DNA of 64,000 nt from Asticcacaulis sp. AC460 (GCF_000495795.1 NZ_AWGD01000032.1:158418-222417), one strand, 5' to 3'; numbered from the stretch's first letter, positions 17,061 through 26,793 are shown. Numbers and translations: made by a program. The notes: a model not told the origin generated them from the sequence alone.

Positions 17061-18185
17061 TCAAAGCCATGAACTGGCCAGTTCTTTGTGTGTGACCCGG
17101 TGGCAATTGGCACATAGGCATTGCAGATCCTCCAGCCTCGTGACATGGCCAGCCTCCATGTCTTTTACTTGCACTGAGGCGTGGTGCACTTCGATACAAG
17201 CGTTGCCAACCGCCACGCCATATACTTTCGCGGGCTCTAGTAGGCAACGCTCGCAATACAGACGACCGTGTTCTGCCAGGAATGCCGCTTTCTTTTTTTG
17301 AGCGAGACCACTCGCGCGCTCTCGTCGAATGTGCGTGACGACCTTTAAGTTGCCCTCGGCGGCTTCCTTGTCGCCCTCGTCGGGTGGCCGTGTGGCTAGC
17401 TCGTTGCTGAATTGTTCGTCATTGGCGCCGGCGTTACGTTTATGCACGATTCGAAAGCCAGCAGCCTGGATGAGATCGAAGCAAGGTTGGCCCCAACCGG
17501 CACTGAAATGCGACGGATGTATTTCGATGTTGAGGGCTTCCTCCAACGCCAGGGCAAAGACTTGTTTTGGCGCTAGGCGCGTGCCGTCGTCGAGGAGAAC
17601 ATCATAATCCTTGGACAAATCGAAGCGAGCCGGCAGCTCTCCCGATAGCAGGCGGAAGACAGCTTGCCCGATATTGGATGCAGTTACCCGCCGCTGATCA
17701 CTGTTCGCCAAGCGGGAGTGTGATGCCGCAGCCTCGACAGTGTCAGTCCATGTCACCAAGCGCAGGAGGGATATTAGATCTTGCTGATTTTGTGCAAAGG
17801 TCTCGATTCGAAGGGCTTTCGTTGAGTTTCCGCCCTTAGCGTCGGGTGCTTGCCCCATGCCCCTAGCTCTATGTGCTGCGGTTGCGGCTGCTTCCTCGTT
17901 CGAAAGTCGGGCAAGCTCGCCTACCTCAAGAAGTACACGTTCATTTTCCGGCAGACGGCGACCAACGGTGCTGTCCAGAAGTATTCGGTCTATTGCGGGA
18001 TTGGCTGCGGCTTCCCCCCGCAGCCTGGAGATGATCTTGCGAAACGCCTTTTGGTAGTCGGGGTTTCGCGGCGGCCTACCACCTGCCGCGCCTCCACGGC
18101 TATGCAGAAGCACCGCAGTTCCCTCCAGCTCCACTTTTGCATCAAGGTGTCCAGCGCCGTCGTCGTCCAGAATGCCGTATAACAT
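17061..18185 (-). CDS. HNH endonuclease, McrA-like C-terminal domain
   Basis: A 374-residue protein with a C-terminal HNH nuclease: CERCLLEPAKVYG, then CIEVHHASVQVKD near 325, then LCANCHRVTHKE. The CxxC...CxxC pairs bind structural zinc, the paired histidines hold the metal and general base, and the final H completes the beta-beta-alpha-metal fold. Such domains in McrA-type enzymes cut modified or foreign DNA. The N-terminal 290 residues are mostly helical and charged and I do not recognise them; they may read a DNA modification. It lies in the defence island on the same strand as the next operon but 281 bases past its last gene. The ATG at 18185 has AAGGA too close (1-2 bases), so the start is uncertain. 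Confidence 0.75.
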   Translation of the reverse strand: MLYGILDDDGAGHLDAKVELEGTAVLLHSRGGAAGGRPPRNPDYQKAFRKIISRLRGEAAANPAIDRILLDSTVGRRLPENERVLLEVGELARLSNEEAAATAAHRARGMGQAPDAKGGNSTKALRIETFAQNQQDLISLLRLVTWTDTVEAAASHSRLANSDQRRVTASNIGQAVFRLLSGELPARFDLSKDYDVLLDDGTRLAPKQVFALALEEALNIEIHPSHFSAGWGQPCFDLIQAAGFRIVHKRNAGANDEQFSNELATRPPDEGDKEAAEGNLKVVTHIRRERASGLAQKKKAAFLAEHGRLYCERCLLEPAKVYGVAVGNACIEVHHASVQVKDMEAGHVTRLEDLQCLCANCHRVTHKELASSWL

Positions 18186-18466
18186 ATCCTTACCAACCCA
18201 AATGAACCTGAGGTAAACCGCTCGCCCCGGTGACGTCGCTGCTTTAGTACCTATTCCTGATCAGTTGAGCGATACAGGGTGTGCGCCTGCGCGAAGATGG
18301 AAATGAGAATGTCTTCTCGCACAGTGCTCTCTTCAGGCTGCTTCACAGAACTGATGACGATATCACCGAGCTGAGAGACAACAGGTTCACGCAGAAAACC
18401 GGCCAGGCCCGCTGTAATGAATGGCATAGATTTGTGGCAAGGGTGGGAAACGTGGCAAAAAATCAC

Positions 18467-19615
18467 TCATGAATCTCGATCGCCGGCCGCTGGGTCACTC
18501 GCTTGTTCGGGAGCCAAAGGCGTGGAGTGGTCGGTCGACAGCGTAGTTGACTCCAATTCGGCATTCAGTTCGCTTAGTCTGGCTCTGAGTGATGCGCGGT
18601 CAACGGTTGCCGCGATCGGCGTCATTGTTCCCGGTGCACCTGAAAGCAAACCAACGATTTGATCTCTTTCATCTTCGAGCTCCTCCAACCTTGCTCGCGC
18701 CTGGCTTGCCTCGGCGGCTTCGCTTTGTTTGCGCCTGGCGCGCTCGTCGTCCCGTAGACTTTTTTCAACTTGATTAACGCCGGCCTTGATTTCGGGAAAA
18801 CGCTCTGCCGCGAAGTGTAGGAATTGCCCAAATTCATACATGTGAAAATCTTGGTCCGAACCGGCTTGAAACTCCTCGATCAATTCGGGGCGAGGGCCTA
18901 ATTTCCTTCCCTTGTGAATCCACCACCAATCTTCCTTAGCGTCGTCAGAAATGAAAATGATTGGCCGTTTCTCTTCCTTTGCCTTGGCAATCATGTCTTT
19001 CCAAATAATGAGATCGCCGTACTTATCGAACTCACCTGCGTCCTTCTTCGCGTCCTTGTATCCAGGCGGAACTTTTTTAGCGTAACGATCGTCCCCCTCT
19101 TTCTTGACGGCGACCAGTTGCTCTGGTTTCCATTTTTCACCAATCCGCCCTTCCAGTAGTTGGGTGAGACGTGCGACGTCGGCTGCAATTTCTTCAGTCG
19201 GATGCGAAGCACGCGAGGCCGCCATTCGCGCTCGAAAATCCGTTGCGAACATATCCAAAGCGGCCAATTCCTTGGCAACGTTAATCGTCGGATGAGCGCG
19301 TAGTTGCCTCAGTCTCTCGCGGGCCTTTTCGATCGTTGCTTCCTGGTCTTTAATCAGGACATCGTAGGTATCTTGCGCTCCAAATTCGACATCCAAGCGA
19401 TTGCGATGAAATTCCAATCCAACTTGATAAGGAGCCCAGAGGGAATCCTTGAGCGCATCGAATAGCCTCAAGAGCTCCTCACGTACCTCCGCTGGATGCC
19501 TGAGGCAGTGCAGCAAGACGTTCGCATCGGGCACAAAAATCGCAGTGCCCCAAAGTGCCGAGGCCTCGGCTGCCGATTTTGGATACCAGCCTGGATATTT
19601 GTCCCTCATGATCAT
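18467..19615 (-). CDS. PIN-like (DUF4935 type) nuclease-domain protein
   Basis: A 382-residue protein. The N-terminal motif IFVPDANVLLHCLR near residue 27 is the first acidic strand of a PIN-like RNase fold, and FDKYGDLIIWKDMI with IIFISDDAKEDWWW near 200-230 supplies the later acidic residues. This arrangement matches the PIN_8/DUF4935 group. Residues from about 290 to 345 form a charged coiled coil. The ATG at 19615 overlaps the previous stop (ATGA), making it the last gene of the eight-gene restriction operon. The likely role is cleavage of RNA or single-stranded DNA as an effector; target unknown. Confidence 0.75.
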   Translation of the reverse strand: MIMRDKYPGWYPKSAAEASALWGTAIFVPDANVLLHCLRHPAEVREELLRLFDALKDSLWAPYQVGLEFHRNRLDVEFGAQDTYDVLIKDQEATIEKARERLRQLRAHPTINVAKELAALDMFATDFRARMAASRASHPTEEIAADVARLTQLLEGRIGEKWKPEQLVAVKKEGDDRYAKKVPPGYKDAKKDAGEFDKYGDLIIWKDMIAKAKEEKRPIIFISDDAKEDWWWIHKGRKLGPRPELIEEFQAGSDQDFHMYEFGQFLHFAAERFPEIKAGVNQVEKSLRDDERARRKQSEAAEASQARARLEELEDERDQIVGLLSGAPGTMTPIAATVDRASLRARLSELNAELESTTLSTDHSTPLAPEQASDPAAGDRDS

Positions 19616-20142
19616 TCCATCCAAGCAAGCTTTTCAATGCCGAGTCGTTGAGCGGCTTCTCTTACGAGGCCGCGCGATCGCTCTGCCTCAGTCTTCCCGC
19701 TCTCAAGGAGTACAACGCCAAACGACGAAAATGATTTATTCGCCCGACCGCGTTCGAAAACCGCCATCAAAACGGATTTCCAATCCCGGCTCCGGCCCCA
19801 CCCGATTACACGGCCGTCCTCAGTCCTCCTACCGTGCGGCTTAATATAAGTGTGAACCGCAGCGTCAATACTCGTAAGCCCGAGTAACCGCCAGACCTCG
19901 GCCTCGCTTAGGGATAAACGCGCCCGAACATATGGCTTTACAAGGGAATCTTTGATGTAGACGCGTACTTTTCGTGGATCCATCACGTGGGCCAACTGCC
20001 CACCAATCGAGGCGTCTCGCGTCCAAAGCTCGTAGTAGCGCGCACGCTCGACATCCTGGAGGGACATCCAGCCGAGCTCGTCGCATTGTTGCCAGAGCGT
20101 ATCCCTTAATGCGTCACGTAGGGCTGTTGAAATAGTAGTCAT
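19612..20142 (-). CDS. Unknown 176-residue protein of the MORC-type restriction operon
   Basis: Not recognised. The protein is soluble and basic, with a helical N-terminal half (QQCDELGWMSLQDVERARYY) and a central segment DPRKVRVYIKDSLVKPYVR. No catalytic motif stands out. It is joined by 4-base ATGA overlaps to the helicase gene upstream and to the PIN-like gene downstream, so it is translated with them and is probably part of the same complex. The DPRKVRVYIKDSLVK region could be a nucleic-acid or protein contact site, which is a guess. Confidence 0.7.
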   Translation of the reverse strand: MTTISTALRDALRDTLWQQCDELGWMSLQDVERARYYELWTRDASIGGQLAHVMDPRKVRVYIKDSLVKPYVRARLSLSEAEVWRLLGLTSIDAAVHTYIKPHGRRTEDGRVIGWGRSRDWKSVLMAVFERGRANKSFSSFGVVLLESGKTEAERSRGLVREAAQRLGIEKLAWME

Positions 20143-21815
20143 TGAATTCCGCCCCGTGTATGAGGCGCAGGGAAATCAAAGGCGGGCAGTTCAAGTGTAG
20201 GATCGCCTTCGCGCGTGAATAGGTCCGCCTGGTCCTTCATCCAATCAAGCATGAAAGTGCCGGCACCCTCATCGCGAAACTGGATTACGCCGGGCAAACG
20301 AAGTCGCTCGACGTCCCCTCTGACTGCCTTCTCAAGCTCGACCACCTCCGCAAGACGGCGTAGATCACTCACGAAATCGAGAATGACAACTTTCTTTTTC
20401 CTCGGACTAATTCGCAGGCCTCGACCTAATTGCTGCACAAAAATCCGTCGGCTATGCGTGACGCGCATGAAGACGATCATATCAACGTCCGGCACGTCAA
20501 CACCTTCATTGAAAAGGTCGCGGGTTGTGACGACATCCAACGAGCCCTTTCGAAAAGCGGCCATTGTACGATCTCGTTCTCGCGACGTCATGTCGCCGGT
20601 TATCGGCTCAGCACGAAAACCGAAAAGCCTAAGCATCGCAGCGAAGCTTTTGGCATGAGTCACGGAAGAGCAGAATATTATCGCGGAGCGCCGAGTTTCT
20701 TTGTCGAAGGTTTCCCGAATCGCTCGCGCCGCCTCCTCGTCGCGCGTTGGTAGCAGTAGCAGCTTGTTGAGCTGCGTGATTGAATAGCTATTACGTGAGT
20801 GTGATCGCACAAACGACCAGTCGATATTATCCGCGAGCAACCGATAATCGGCCTCGCAAAGAAATCCCCGTCTGAGTCCTTCCGCGATACCTATTCGAAT
20901 AACAGGCGGCCCCAACAACTGGTCAATATCATAGCCGTCGCCTCGCCACGGTGTCGCCGTGACGCCGCCGATCATCGCCTCCGCCATTTTATCCGTTACC
21001 CGGCGAAAAGTATCGGAGCCGACATGGTGGGCTTCGTCTATCAGCACGACCCCGAATTCGGGTAAATCGTCCAGCCGAGACACAGCGCTTTGGACAGTCG
21101 CGAATGTTATTCCATTCCACTCACTTGGAAATTCGCCCCCGATCAAACGGTGCGTCGGGACCCATTTTGGAAGTTGGTCCCAAAAAGCTCTTTGCAGCTG
21201 ATCAACCAACTCTCTGGTTCCAGCGAGCACCAACGCCCGCCCACTGCGGATTGCTTCATCTCGAAAAAGCTGGGCGATGCTCTCAGCGAGGACTACCGTC
21301 TTTCCAAGACCGGTCGCGAGTACAACTTGCCCGCGTCCGGTTTCACGCAAAGAGCCGACAAAGCGATCGACGGCGTCAAGCTGATAGTCGCGGAGATCGC
21401 GTCTGCTGGTCGGATATTCCGGACTACGTCGCGCCATCTCTAGCAACGTAGCCGGCTCGAGAATGCCGATCTCTATACCCAGCGCGGCCCAGCGCCGAAC
21501 CGCCGCATACATCGCCGGTCCTGCGCGGCGGCTTGTGGCGACGTAGAGCCGATCAGCTTGATAGTAACGTGCCGCTTCGCCGACCTGATCTACGGCGTTT
21601 GACGAAGGATAGCCGTTCGTAGTGAATTTACACTGGATCACCCACAGTTCGGAGTTTTTTACGCCGAGAACATCCGCACCCGCATCGCCTGATCCGCCAA
21701 TTAGCCTAACATCCTCAAACCCGTTGCATACAAGCAGTCGCGCGACATCCCGCTCAAAGGCCTGCCATGGCCCCCTCAGCAGTCGTTGGGTATGGAGGAA
21801 CGGTTCTGCTCTCAC
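20139..21815 (-). CDS. Restriction nuclease-SF2 helicase fusion
   Basis: A 558-residue protein from the GTG at 21815, which overlaps the upstream stop as GTGA; an ATG at 21851 is also possible. The N-terminal Mrr-like nuclease has VRLIGGSGDAGADVLG and LWVIQCKFT (G-x-D...QxK core, residues about 30-65). A superfamily 2 helicase follows: motif I VVLATGLGKTVVLAESI, motif II LIDEAHHV, motif III GGVTATPWR, motif V DLFNEGVDVPDVD and motif VI QQLGRGLR. It probably translocates on DNA and cuts it. In R-M operons with MORC-like ATPases a helicase of this kind is the usual partner. Confidence 0.88.
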   Translation of the reverse strand: MRAEPFLHTQRLLRGPWQAFERDVARLLVCNGFEDVRLIGGSGDAGADVLGVKNSELWVIQCKFTTNGYPSSNAVDQVGEAARYYQADRLYVATSRRAGPAMYAAVRRWAALGIEIGILEPATLLEMARRSPEYPTSRRDLRDYQLDAVDRFVGSLRETGRGQVVLATGLGKTVVLAESIAQLFRDEAIRSGRALVLAGTRELVDQLQRAFWDQLPKWVPTHRLIGGEFPSEWNGITFATVQSAVSRLDDLPEFGVVLIDEAHHVGSDTFRRVTDKMAEAMIGGVTATPWRGDGYDIDQLLGPPVIRIGIAEGLRRGFLCEADYRLLADNIDWSFVRSHSRNSYSITQLNKLLLLPTRDEEAARAIRETFDKETRRSAIIFCSSVTHAKSFAAMLRLFGFRAEPITGDMTSRERDRTMAAFRKGSLDVVTTRDLFNEGVDVPDVDMIVFMRVTHSRRIFVQQLGRGLRISPRKKKVVILDFVSDLRRLAEVVELEKAVRGDVERLRLPGVIQFRDEGAGTFMLDWMKDQADLFTREGDPTLELPAFDFPAPHTRGGIQ

Positions 21816-24163
21816 TCTGCAACATCCGGTCTTAGGAGTCGAAGCGAGCAAGTCGCTCGGATGACAGTATCACGCGAGGCGCGCGCAAGATCCGCTGGCG
21901 TTTGATCAGCGAGCCATATGGCGTCGCCAAGATAAGCCTCGTAACGGGCGACTGTAGCAGCCTTGGCTTCGTTCGTTACTTCGGCCGCCCCGAAGTCAAG
22001 GACGTGATATGCATCCTCCCAGTATTTTCCATCAAGAAATAACTCGGGATGCCGCAAGAATAACCGGCGAACTGTGCCGCCGTCCGCATAATCCCAGTAT
22101 CGGCCGTCCTCGATTAGCGCTCTTGGATCGGCAACGCCTCGACCAGCCATTCGGCGTGCGATTCCTTCTTTCTCACGATCAGTTAGTTCTCCATACATAC
22201 CCTCTGCCGAATTTCCACCCATGAGGCCAGCCACGGAACGACAGATGTCGCTCAGTGTATTGCCTGCAAGTGCAATAATTTCCTGCTCGTCTAACCGAGT
22301 GTCACGACAGTATTCGGCACGAAAATCCGAGAGCACGCTTGCTGGTGTCGCATCCTGACTGTGCCCGCGCAGAAACTCGATTGTGCGATAGGTCAGATCA
22401 ACGAGCAAAGCGTCTAAGGGCGTCATTGTTGAAGATCGAAATACGTCATGCGCCGTATCGACGAGATACGAATAGGTGCGCGTCGCCACATTATCCAAGC
22501 GGATCGCCCATGGTTGACCTGTCGGTAATTGCGGGTCAGCGGGATCGACGACAAAGGCTTCTACATCAAACTCGGCGCGATAGGTCGGATGAACGTACTT
22601 TCGCGTGAGCTCGAAAATCGGGCGCCTCGCGGGAGGCGGCGCGGGGATAATTGGGCTGACTGCAGGAGCCTCTTCCCCGCTGGTTGCCGTGTCGTCACCG
22701 TCGTTGCCGTCCTGCCCTTCCGCATCGGCGTCACCACCAAGAAAACCTGGCGGAATCGCTGAATTGTCGCCCCCGCTGGAGGTGTCTCCCAAAATCTTTG
22801 CGTCCTGCTCCTCGACAAGCTGCCACCAACGCTCGTCCGTCAGGTAGTCAGCTTCAGCATTGGCGAAGAAACCTCCCATTTGCTGAGCGCGATCATTATC
22901 CTGAACGACCATAATCCGGGACCAAAGACCATTCTTGCCTTGAGGGCTGGTGCGGCGAAACGCTTGAAACAGCTTGTATAGTGGGCTTTGGTTGCCATCG
23001 AAGCCCTTTTGGCGCGCCGCATTGGGTCGCAATGGACCCTCGCCACGAACCACGCGCATCATCTCTGTCCAAGCTGGATCGTCCCGTTCGAAGCGGTTCT
23101 TGGTGTAACTTACCTGGCAATGGTCGAGATGGATTTCTCCTATGAAGCGGCCGCGGCTTCGCGGATCATCGATTGGATACTCGACCTCCTGAGTTTCTCC
23201 ATCGTTCCAAACGAAAAGGTCCTTACTCCCAATTTCAATCTTTCTGCCATTTCTGATGAAGTCGATTCCGAAGTCGGTCTTATCCAAATATCTTTGGAGA
23301 CCGACCCAGCCCTTCACTCTTCGCGGCGTCTCTACGATTGTGCATTGCGCGCTTCCGGTAGGGCATTGCTCCTGATCGCTCGTCAACGTACGCATACAAT
23401 GCTCGCAATATCGCCGAGGGGCTAAAGCGACATCAAACTGTTCGACCGCCCCGACCATTGTACCATCAGGAAGCTCGACCGTACGGCTTGCATCCCAGAC
23501 ACAGGGGCGAAGCGGCATAACCCTCGCTCCTCCCAGGATCAGTCTGATGGCTCCCGCTTCTGAATTTGACAACAGAGCCGAATATGTCTTGGCCAAATGT
23601 TTCTTGATGGTCGCGCGATTGTTCGCACGAGCCAGATAGCCGCGCTGTTCGGGTTTCAGCCGTGTAATAACGATCTCGGTACCGTGATCTTCGTGGTTCG
23701 ACTTAGCCCTAGTCTGACGGGGTACCTTGTAATTTCCGGACGCTCGGAGCTCGTCCAGATCAATTCGAACACCAACCTGCTCTGGATCGCCGCGTCGACT
23801 TGTCCAGACCTCGGTAACGATACCGAGCCGCGCGGTCGAGATGTTGAATCCCATTCCAAAAAGCCCAAGCTTTGACAGCGGATCATTGCCCGACCAGCCC
23901 GCCCGTAAAGCGTTTTCCAAGGTCTCTAGGGACATGCCCGGTCCGTTGTCCTTAACGGACACACGTGCGCTCTCGGTATCGGCGGTCGGTATGCTAACTG
24001 CTATCTCAGGCTTAGTTATGGGGGCGCCTGCCCTTGCGGCATCAATAAATCCGTCGATGGAATTATCAATTAGCTCGGCCAGGCATCGCCATTGCTCGAG
24101 ATTAATTTCACCGAGCATCTGCAGCACCCGCGGCGCAGGTGTGAGATCAAGTTCCTTATTCAT
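21812..24163 (-). CDS. MORC/MutL-like GHKL ATPase
   Basis: A 783-residue protein. The N-terminal GHKL ATPase shows all boxes: ELIDNSIDGFIDAA (motif I with the catalytic E and Mg-binding N), VKDNGPGMSLETL (motif II, D-x-G-x-G), KLGLFGMGFNIS (motif III) and GTEIVITRL near residue 170. A CxxC...C cluster (YCEHCMRT, then EQCPTGSAQC) near residues 235-255 may bind zinc. The middle is acidic and low-complexity (about 475-510), and the C-terminus is helical. Homologues in bacterial restriction operons were described as relatives of eukaryotic MORC proteins; they are proposed to clamp on and loop DNA. It overlaps vsr by 8 bases. Confidence 0.85.
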   Translation of the reverse strand: MNKELDLTPAPRVLQMLGEINLEQWRCLAELIDNSIDGFIDAARAGAPITKPEIAVSIPTADTESARVSVKDNGPGMSLETLENALRAGWSGNDPLSKLGLFGMGFNISTARLGIVTEVWTSRRGDPEQVGVRIDLDELRASGNYKVPRQTRAKSNHEDHGTEIVITRLKPEQRGYLARANNRATIKKHLAKTYSALLSNSEAGAIRLILGGARVMPLRPCVWDASRTVELPDGTMVGAVEQFDVALAPRRYCEHCMRTLTSDQEQCPTGSAQCTIVETPRRVKGWVGLQRYLDKTDFGIDFIRNGRKIEIGSKDLFVWNDGETQEVEYPIDDPRSRGRFIGEIHLDHCQVSYTKNRFERDDPAWTEMMRVVRGEGPLRPNAARQKGFDGNQSPLYKLFQAFRRTSPQGKNGLWSRIMVVQDNDRAQQMGGFFANAEADYLTDERWWQLVEEQDAKILGDTSSGGDNSAIPPGFLGGDADAEGQDGNDGDDTATSGEEAPAVSPIIPAPPPARRPIFELTRKYVHPTYRAEFDVEAFVVDPADPQLPTGQPWAIRLDNVATRTYSYLVDTAHDVFRSSTMTPLDALLVDLTYRTIEFLRGHSQDATPASVLSDFRAEYCRDTRLDEQEIIALAGNTLSDICRSVAGLMGGNSAEGMYGELTDREKEGIARRMAGRGVADPRALIEDGRYWDYADGGTVRRLFLRHPELFLDGKYWEDAYHVLDFGAAEVTNEAKAATVARYEAYLGDAIWLADQTPADLARASRDTVIRATCSLRLLRPDVAE

Positions 24164-24635
24164 TTGTTTGCCTTTGTCCCGTCTTCAAAACGGGATTTAT
24201 TTCCGCCTCGGTCGGCGGTATTGAAGTTTGAAGTTTTGCGATCAATCGCGTTAAGTCACCCGCTTTTGTCTCGCACTCCCAAACCTCCAAGACGGTCCAA
24301 CCACTGCTTTCAAGTGCGGCGCGTGTCTTTTCATCTCGAACCCTGTTGCCTTCAAGTTTTGGCCGCCAGAATTCCAGCCTCGACTTTGGCATTCTAGCCA
24401 GCTTGCAGCTTGGATCTGGATGTTGGTGCCAAAAACATCCGTGGACGAATAGCGCCATCCGTCGGCTCCGAAAAACCATGTCGGGCTTTCCGGGCAACTC
24501 CCTTGCGTGGAGCCTGTATCGCAATCCTGCCGCGTGCAACGCTTTACGCACGCGCATTTCTGGTTTGGTATCGCGCCCTCGTATGCGCGACATATGCACA
24601 CTTCTCGCTAAATCCGTGTCATACGTCGTCGACAC
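24156..24635 (-). CDS. vsr: Very-short-patch-repair endonuclease
   Basis: A 159-residue Vsr family nuclease. The N-terminus VHMSRIRGRDTKPEMRVRKALH, the catalytic LPGKPDMVFRSRRMALFVHG and CFWHQHPDPSC are family signatures: D of KPD is the catalytic acid and FVHGCFWH carries the zinc ligand and histidines. Vsr nicks T:G mismatches left by deamination of 5-methylcytosine. It is placed with the C5 methyltransferase, as expected, and overlaps the GIY-YIG nuclease gene by 17 bases. Confidence 0.92.
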   Translation of the reverse strand: MSTTYDTDLARSVHMSRIRGRDTKPEMRVRKALHAAGLRYRLHARELPGKPDMVFRSRRMALFVHGCFWHQHPDPSCKLARMPKSRLEFWRPKLEGNRVRDEKTRAALESSGWTVLEVWECETKAGDLTRLIAKLQTSIPPTEAEINPVLKTGQRQTNE

Positions 24636-25566
24636 CGCCAGCCTCGTTCAGTTCCGGGCCCACGACATTTTCGCCCACCGGAGGCACCTCCGGCTCAGTT
24701 AATGGCGGGCCTTCTTGCCGGAACCCTTCCAATAACTCCTCTAACAATGCCGCGTGATCGCGTTTGGCCGGCACTTTTTGTAAAGTCGCGTTGATACGTT
24801 CCTGGATTTCGGCTGGCGTCAGAGAGTCGACTAGGCGCTCATCAAGAGCCCACGCCCTCCCAGGATGCACAACATCCCAAGGAGAACGCTTATTGGCACG
24901 GGTCGTTGCCGCATCACCGTGCTTGCTCATTCCCCAGCAAGCTTTTGTTTCCGCATTCCAGATGGGCCAAAACGTTCGGATCAAATGCTTTTCTGCCACT
25001 AGCTGGGCATTGGTGGCACATACCAGGCGCCGGCAAAGAAAATCATCGAGCTTTAAGGGTGATAAATAGTCAGGCAGTTGCGGGGAATACGTGGCGGCTG
25101 TCGCTATGGTACCCGCATGCTCCAATAGGCGGCCTGTCAACTTGGCCCCTTGTTCGCGAACTGTACTAGCGTCATCATTCGCTGGGTCCGCCTTACCCAC
25201 ATAGATTGGCGTCTCCGTACGCGTTATGCCTGCGTAAAGCGGATGGTCGCCGCGATAATATATCGCATAAACTCCCGAGCCATAGGCAGGCTGCACAGAT
25301 CCTAGTCGAACCAATGGCTGCGCAAGCAGCGCGATTGATACCATGCGCCCAATTGCTTTTGGATCCGCTGGATCGAAGCTAACCATCGGCATTTGAATAG
25401 GATCGGTGGCAGCTCTCGCTGCCTCGACGGCCGCCGCATGTGTCGCCAACCCGTCGCGGATCCGGCGAACAACCTGGGCCGGAGGATTATTGCCTCCAAG
25501 CGCCAACACTGCGGAAAGAGCATCCTCAAGTTGCTTGATCGCCAAGCGATCCGGGGCTAGCGCCAT
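24619..25566 (-). CDS. Eco29kI-like GIY-YIG restriction endonuclease
   Basis: A 315-residue type II endonuclease. The GIY-YIG core is seen as SGVYAIYYRG (VY-x-IYY), followed by TPIYVGKADP and a downstream segment with TGRLLEHAGTI (arginine/histidine helix) and LVAEKHLIRTFWPIWNAE (metal-binding glutamate and asparagine). The order and spacing match the Eco29kI group, whose prototype cuts CCGCGG; specificity here is not proven. It follows the methyltransferase gene by 66 bases on the same strand, forming the cognate pair. The C-terminal 60 residues are acidic and proline-rich, longer than I expect for the family. Confidence 0.82.
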   Translation of the reverse strand: MALAPDRLAIKQLEDALSAVLALGGNNPPAQVVRRIRDGLATHAAAVEAARAATDPIQMPMVSFDPADPKAIGRMVSIALLAQPLVRLGSVQPAYGSGVYAIYYRGDHPLYAGITRTETPIYVGKADPANDDASTVREQGAKLTGRLLEHAGTIATAATYSPQLPDYLSPLKLDDFLCRRLVCATNAQLVAEKHLIRTFWPIWNAETKACWGMSKHGDAATTRANKRSPWDVVHPGRAWALDERLVDSLTPAEIQERINATLQKVPAKRDHAALLEELLEGFRQEGPPLTEPEVPPVGENVVGPELNEAGGVDDV

Positions 25567-25632
25567 GGGTTGTTACCTTTCCCGTCGACAATAGGCGCTT
25601 GATCAACCTCGTTTTCGACTCATTGCCGCAAC

Positions 25633-26793
25633 CTACGCCACGCGACGCATTGAAGCTACACTTTTGGGTGAGCCGATCTGTTGTTTAAGCCACTGGCCGG
25701 ATACTGCCCCTAATTCTGATGGAACGGCATTCCCAAGTTGGCGCATGCTGACGGACCACGCCCCTGGAAATTCATAGTCGTCCGGCAACCCTACAAGCCT
25801 TGCCGCCTCACGAGTTGTGAAGTATCGGACAGAGCCGTCATCCCTAACCATCATATTTTCGCCACCCGGAACGCCATGATCGCCGGCTTTCAAAGCTTTC
25901 GCGGGCAAATCAAGGAGGCTACCGGTATGCCCTGGATATATTTTCGCCCCGGGCTGTAAAACGTGGTTACGCTGCCCATTCGGCTCGCCCAGCCCTTTTA
26001 AGGCGTCTCTAAGCGTAACCCACGGAAGCCCTGCGGGCTCAACTCCCAAATATCTCAATCGGTCCACTCGGACTTGGTCTTGCTGCATCGTTGCCGTATA
26101 CCGCTTTTTCAATCCGTGTCTGTCCCAGTATATTCCCGAAACATACTGGTCCCAGAGTAATTTATCACGCGAATGGGTCGCTGGCATTGGTGACGGATAT
26201 ACGCCCTGGTCTTTCCGAACCCCAAATATGAGCACTCGATGCCTAATCTGTGCCGCGCCGAAGTCCGCAGCATTAACGAGCTGCCAAATAACAGAATAAT
26301 CCTCAGCGCTACCGGATCCTAAAAGCCGAACTCGATGCTCGTCATGGGATTCGCTCGCCTCACGGGCGATGTCTGGGCGAGCCAGATGAGCGATTATCCA
26401 GTCGAGATAGGGGCGAAACCTTGGTCCCGCGATATTGCGCACGTTTTCAAACAGGAAAAATCGGGGTTTGGTTTCACGAATTGCTCGAATTGCTTCCGGC
26501 CACATATCGCGCTGATCATTCTGACCAAGCTTCTTTCCGCCAATGCCGAAAGGCTGACAAGGCGGGCCGCCTGAAACTAAATCGAGCGCACCCAAGCTCC
26601 GCCAATCAATGTCGCGGACATCCTGCAGGTGCATTGGCCAATCGCGGATATGCGCGACACCCTTGTGCTTATTATGCAAGACAGTGCTCACTGCCTCCTT
26701 GTTGAATTCCACCAAATAGCTGTGCTTGAAGCCCGCGTGGGAAAGTCCCAAAGCTAAGCCTCCGCAACCGGCGAAGAGTTCAGCGCTTTTCAT
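25633..26793 (-). CDS. DNA (cytosine-5) methyltransferase
   Basis: A 386-residue C5 methyltransferase starting at the ATG at 26793 with GGAGG 6 bases upstream. Motif I SAELFAGCGGLALGL binds SAM, motif IV VSGGPPCQPFGIGGK holds the catalytic cysteine, motif VI FFLFENVRNI has ENV, and motif VIII is QIRHRVLIFG. The C-terminal motif X has RQLGNAVPSELG. It protects the host site against the adjacent Eco29kI-like nuclease. Its start overlaps the preceding small gene by 14 bases. Confidence 0.93.
   Translation of the reverse strand: MKSAELFAGCGGLALGLSHAGFKHSYLVEFNKEAVSTVLHNKHKGVAHIRDWPMHLQDVRDIDWRSLGALDLVSGGPPCQPFGIGGKKLGQNDQRDMWPEAIRAIRETKPRFFLFENVRNIAGPRFRPYLDWIIAHLARPDIAREASESHDEHRVRLLGSGSAEDYSVIWQLVNAADFGAAQIRHRVLIFGVRKDQGVYPSPMPATHSRDKLLWDQYVSGIYWDRHGLKKRYTATMQQDQVRVDRLRYLGVEPAGLPWVTLRDALKGLGEPNGQRNHVLQPGAKIYPGHTGSLLDLPAKALKAGDHGVPGGENMMVRDDGSVRYFTTREAARLVGLPDDYEFPGAWSVSMRQLGNAVPSELGAVSGQWLKQQIGSPKSVASMRRVA

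Noticed and set aside
18251..18466. 71-residue open frame on the minus strand between the HNH and PIN-like genes
   Set aside because: It has no good ribosome-binding site and no recognisable sequence, and it overlaps only intergenic DNA; too weak to call.
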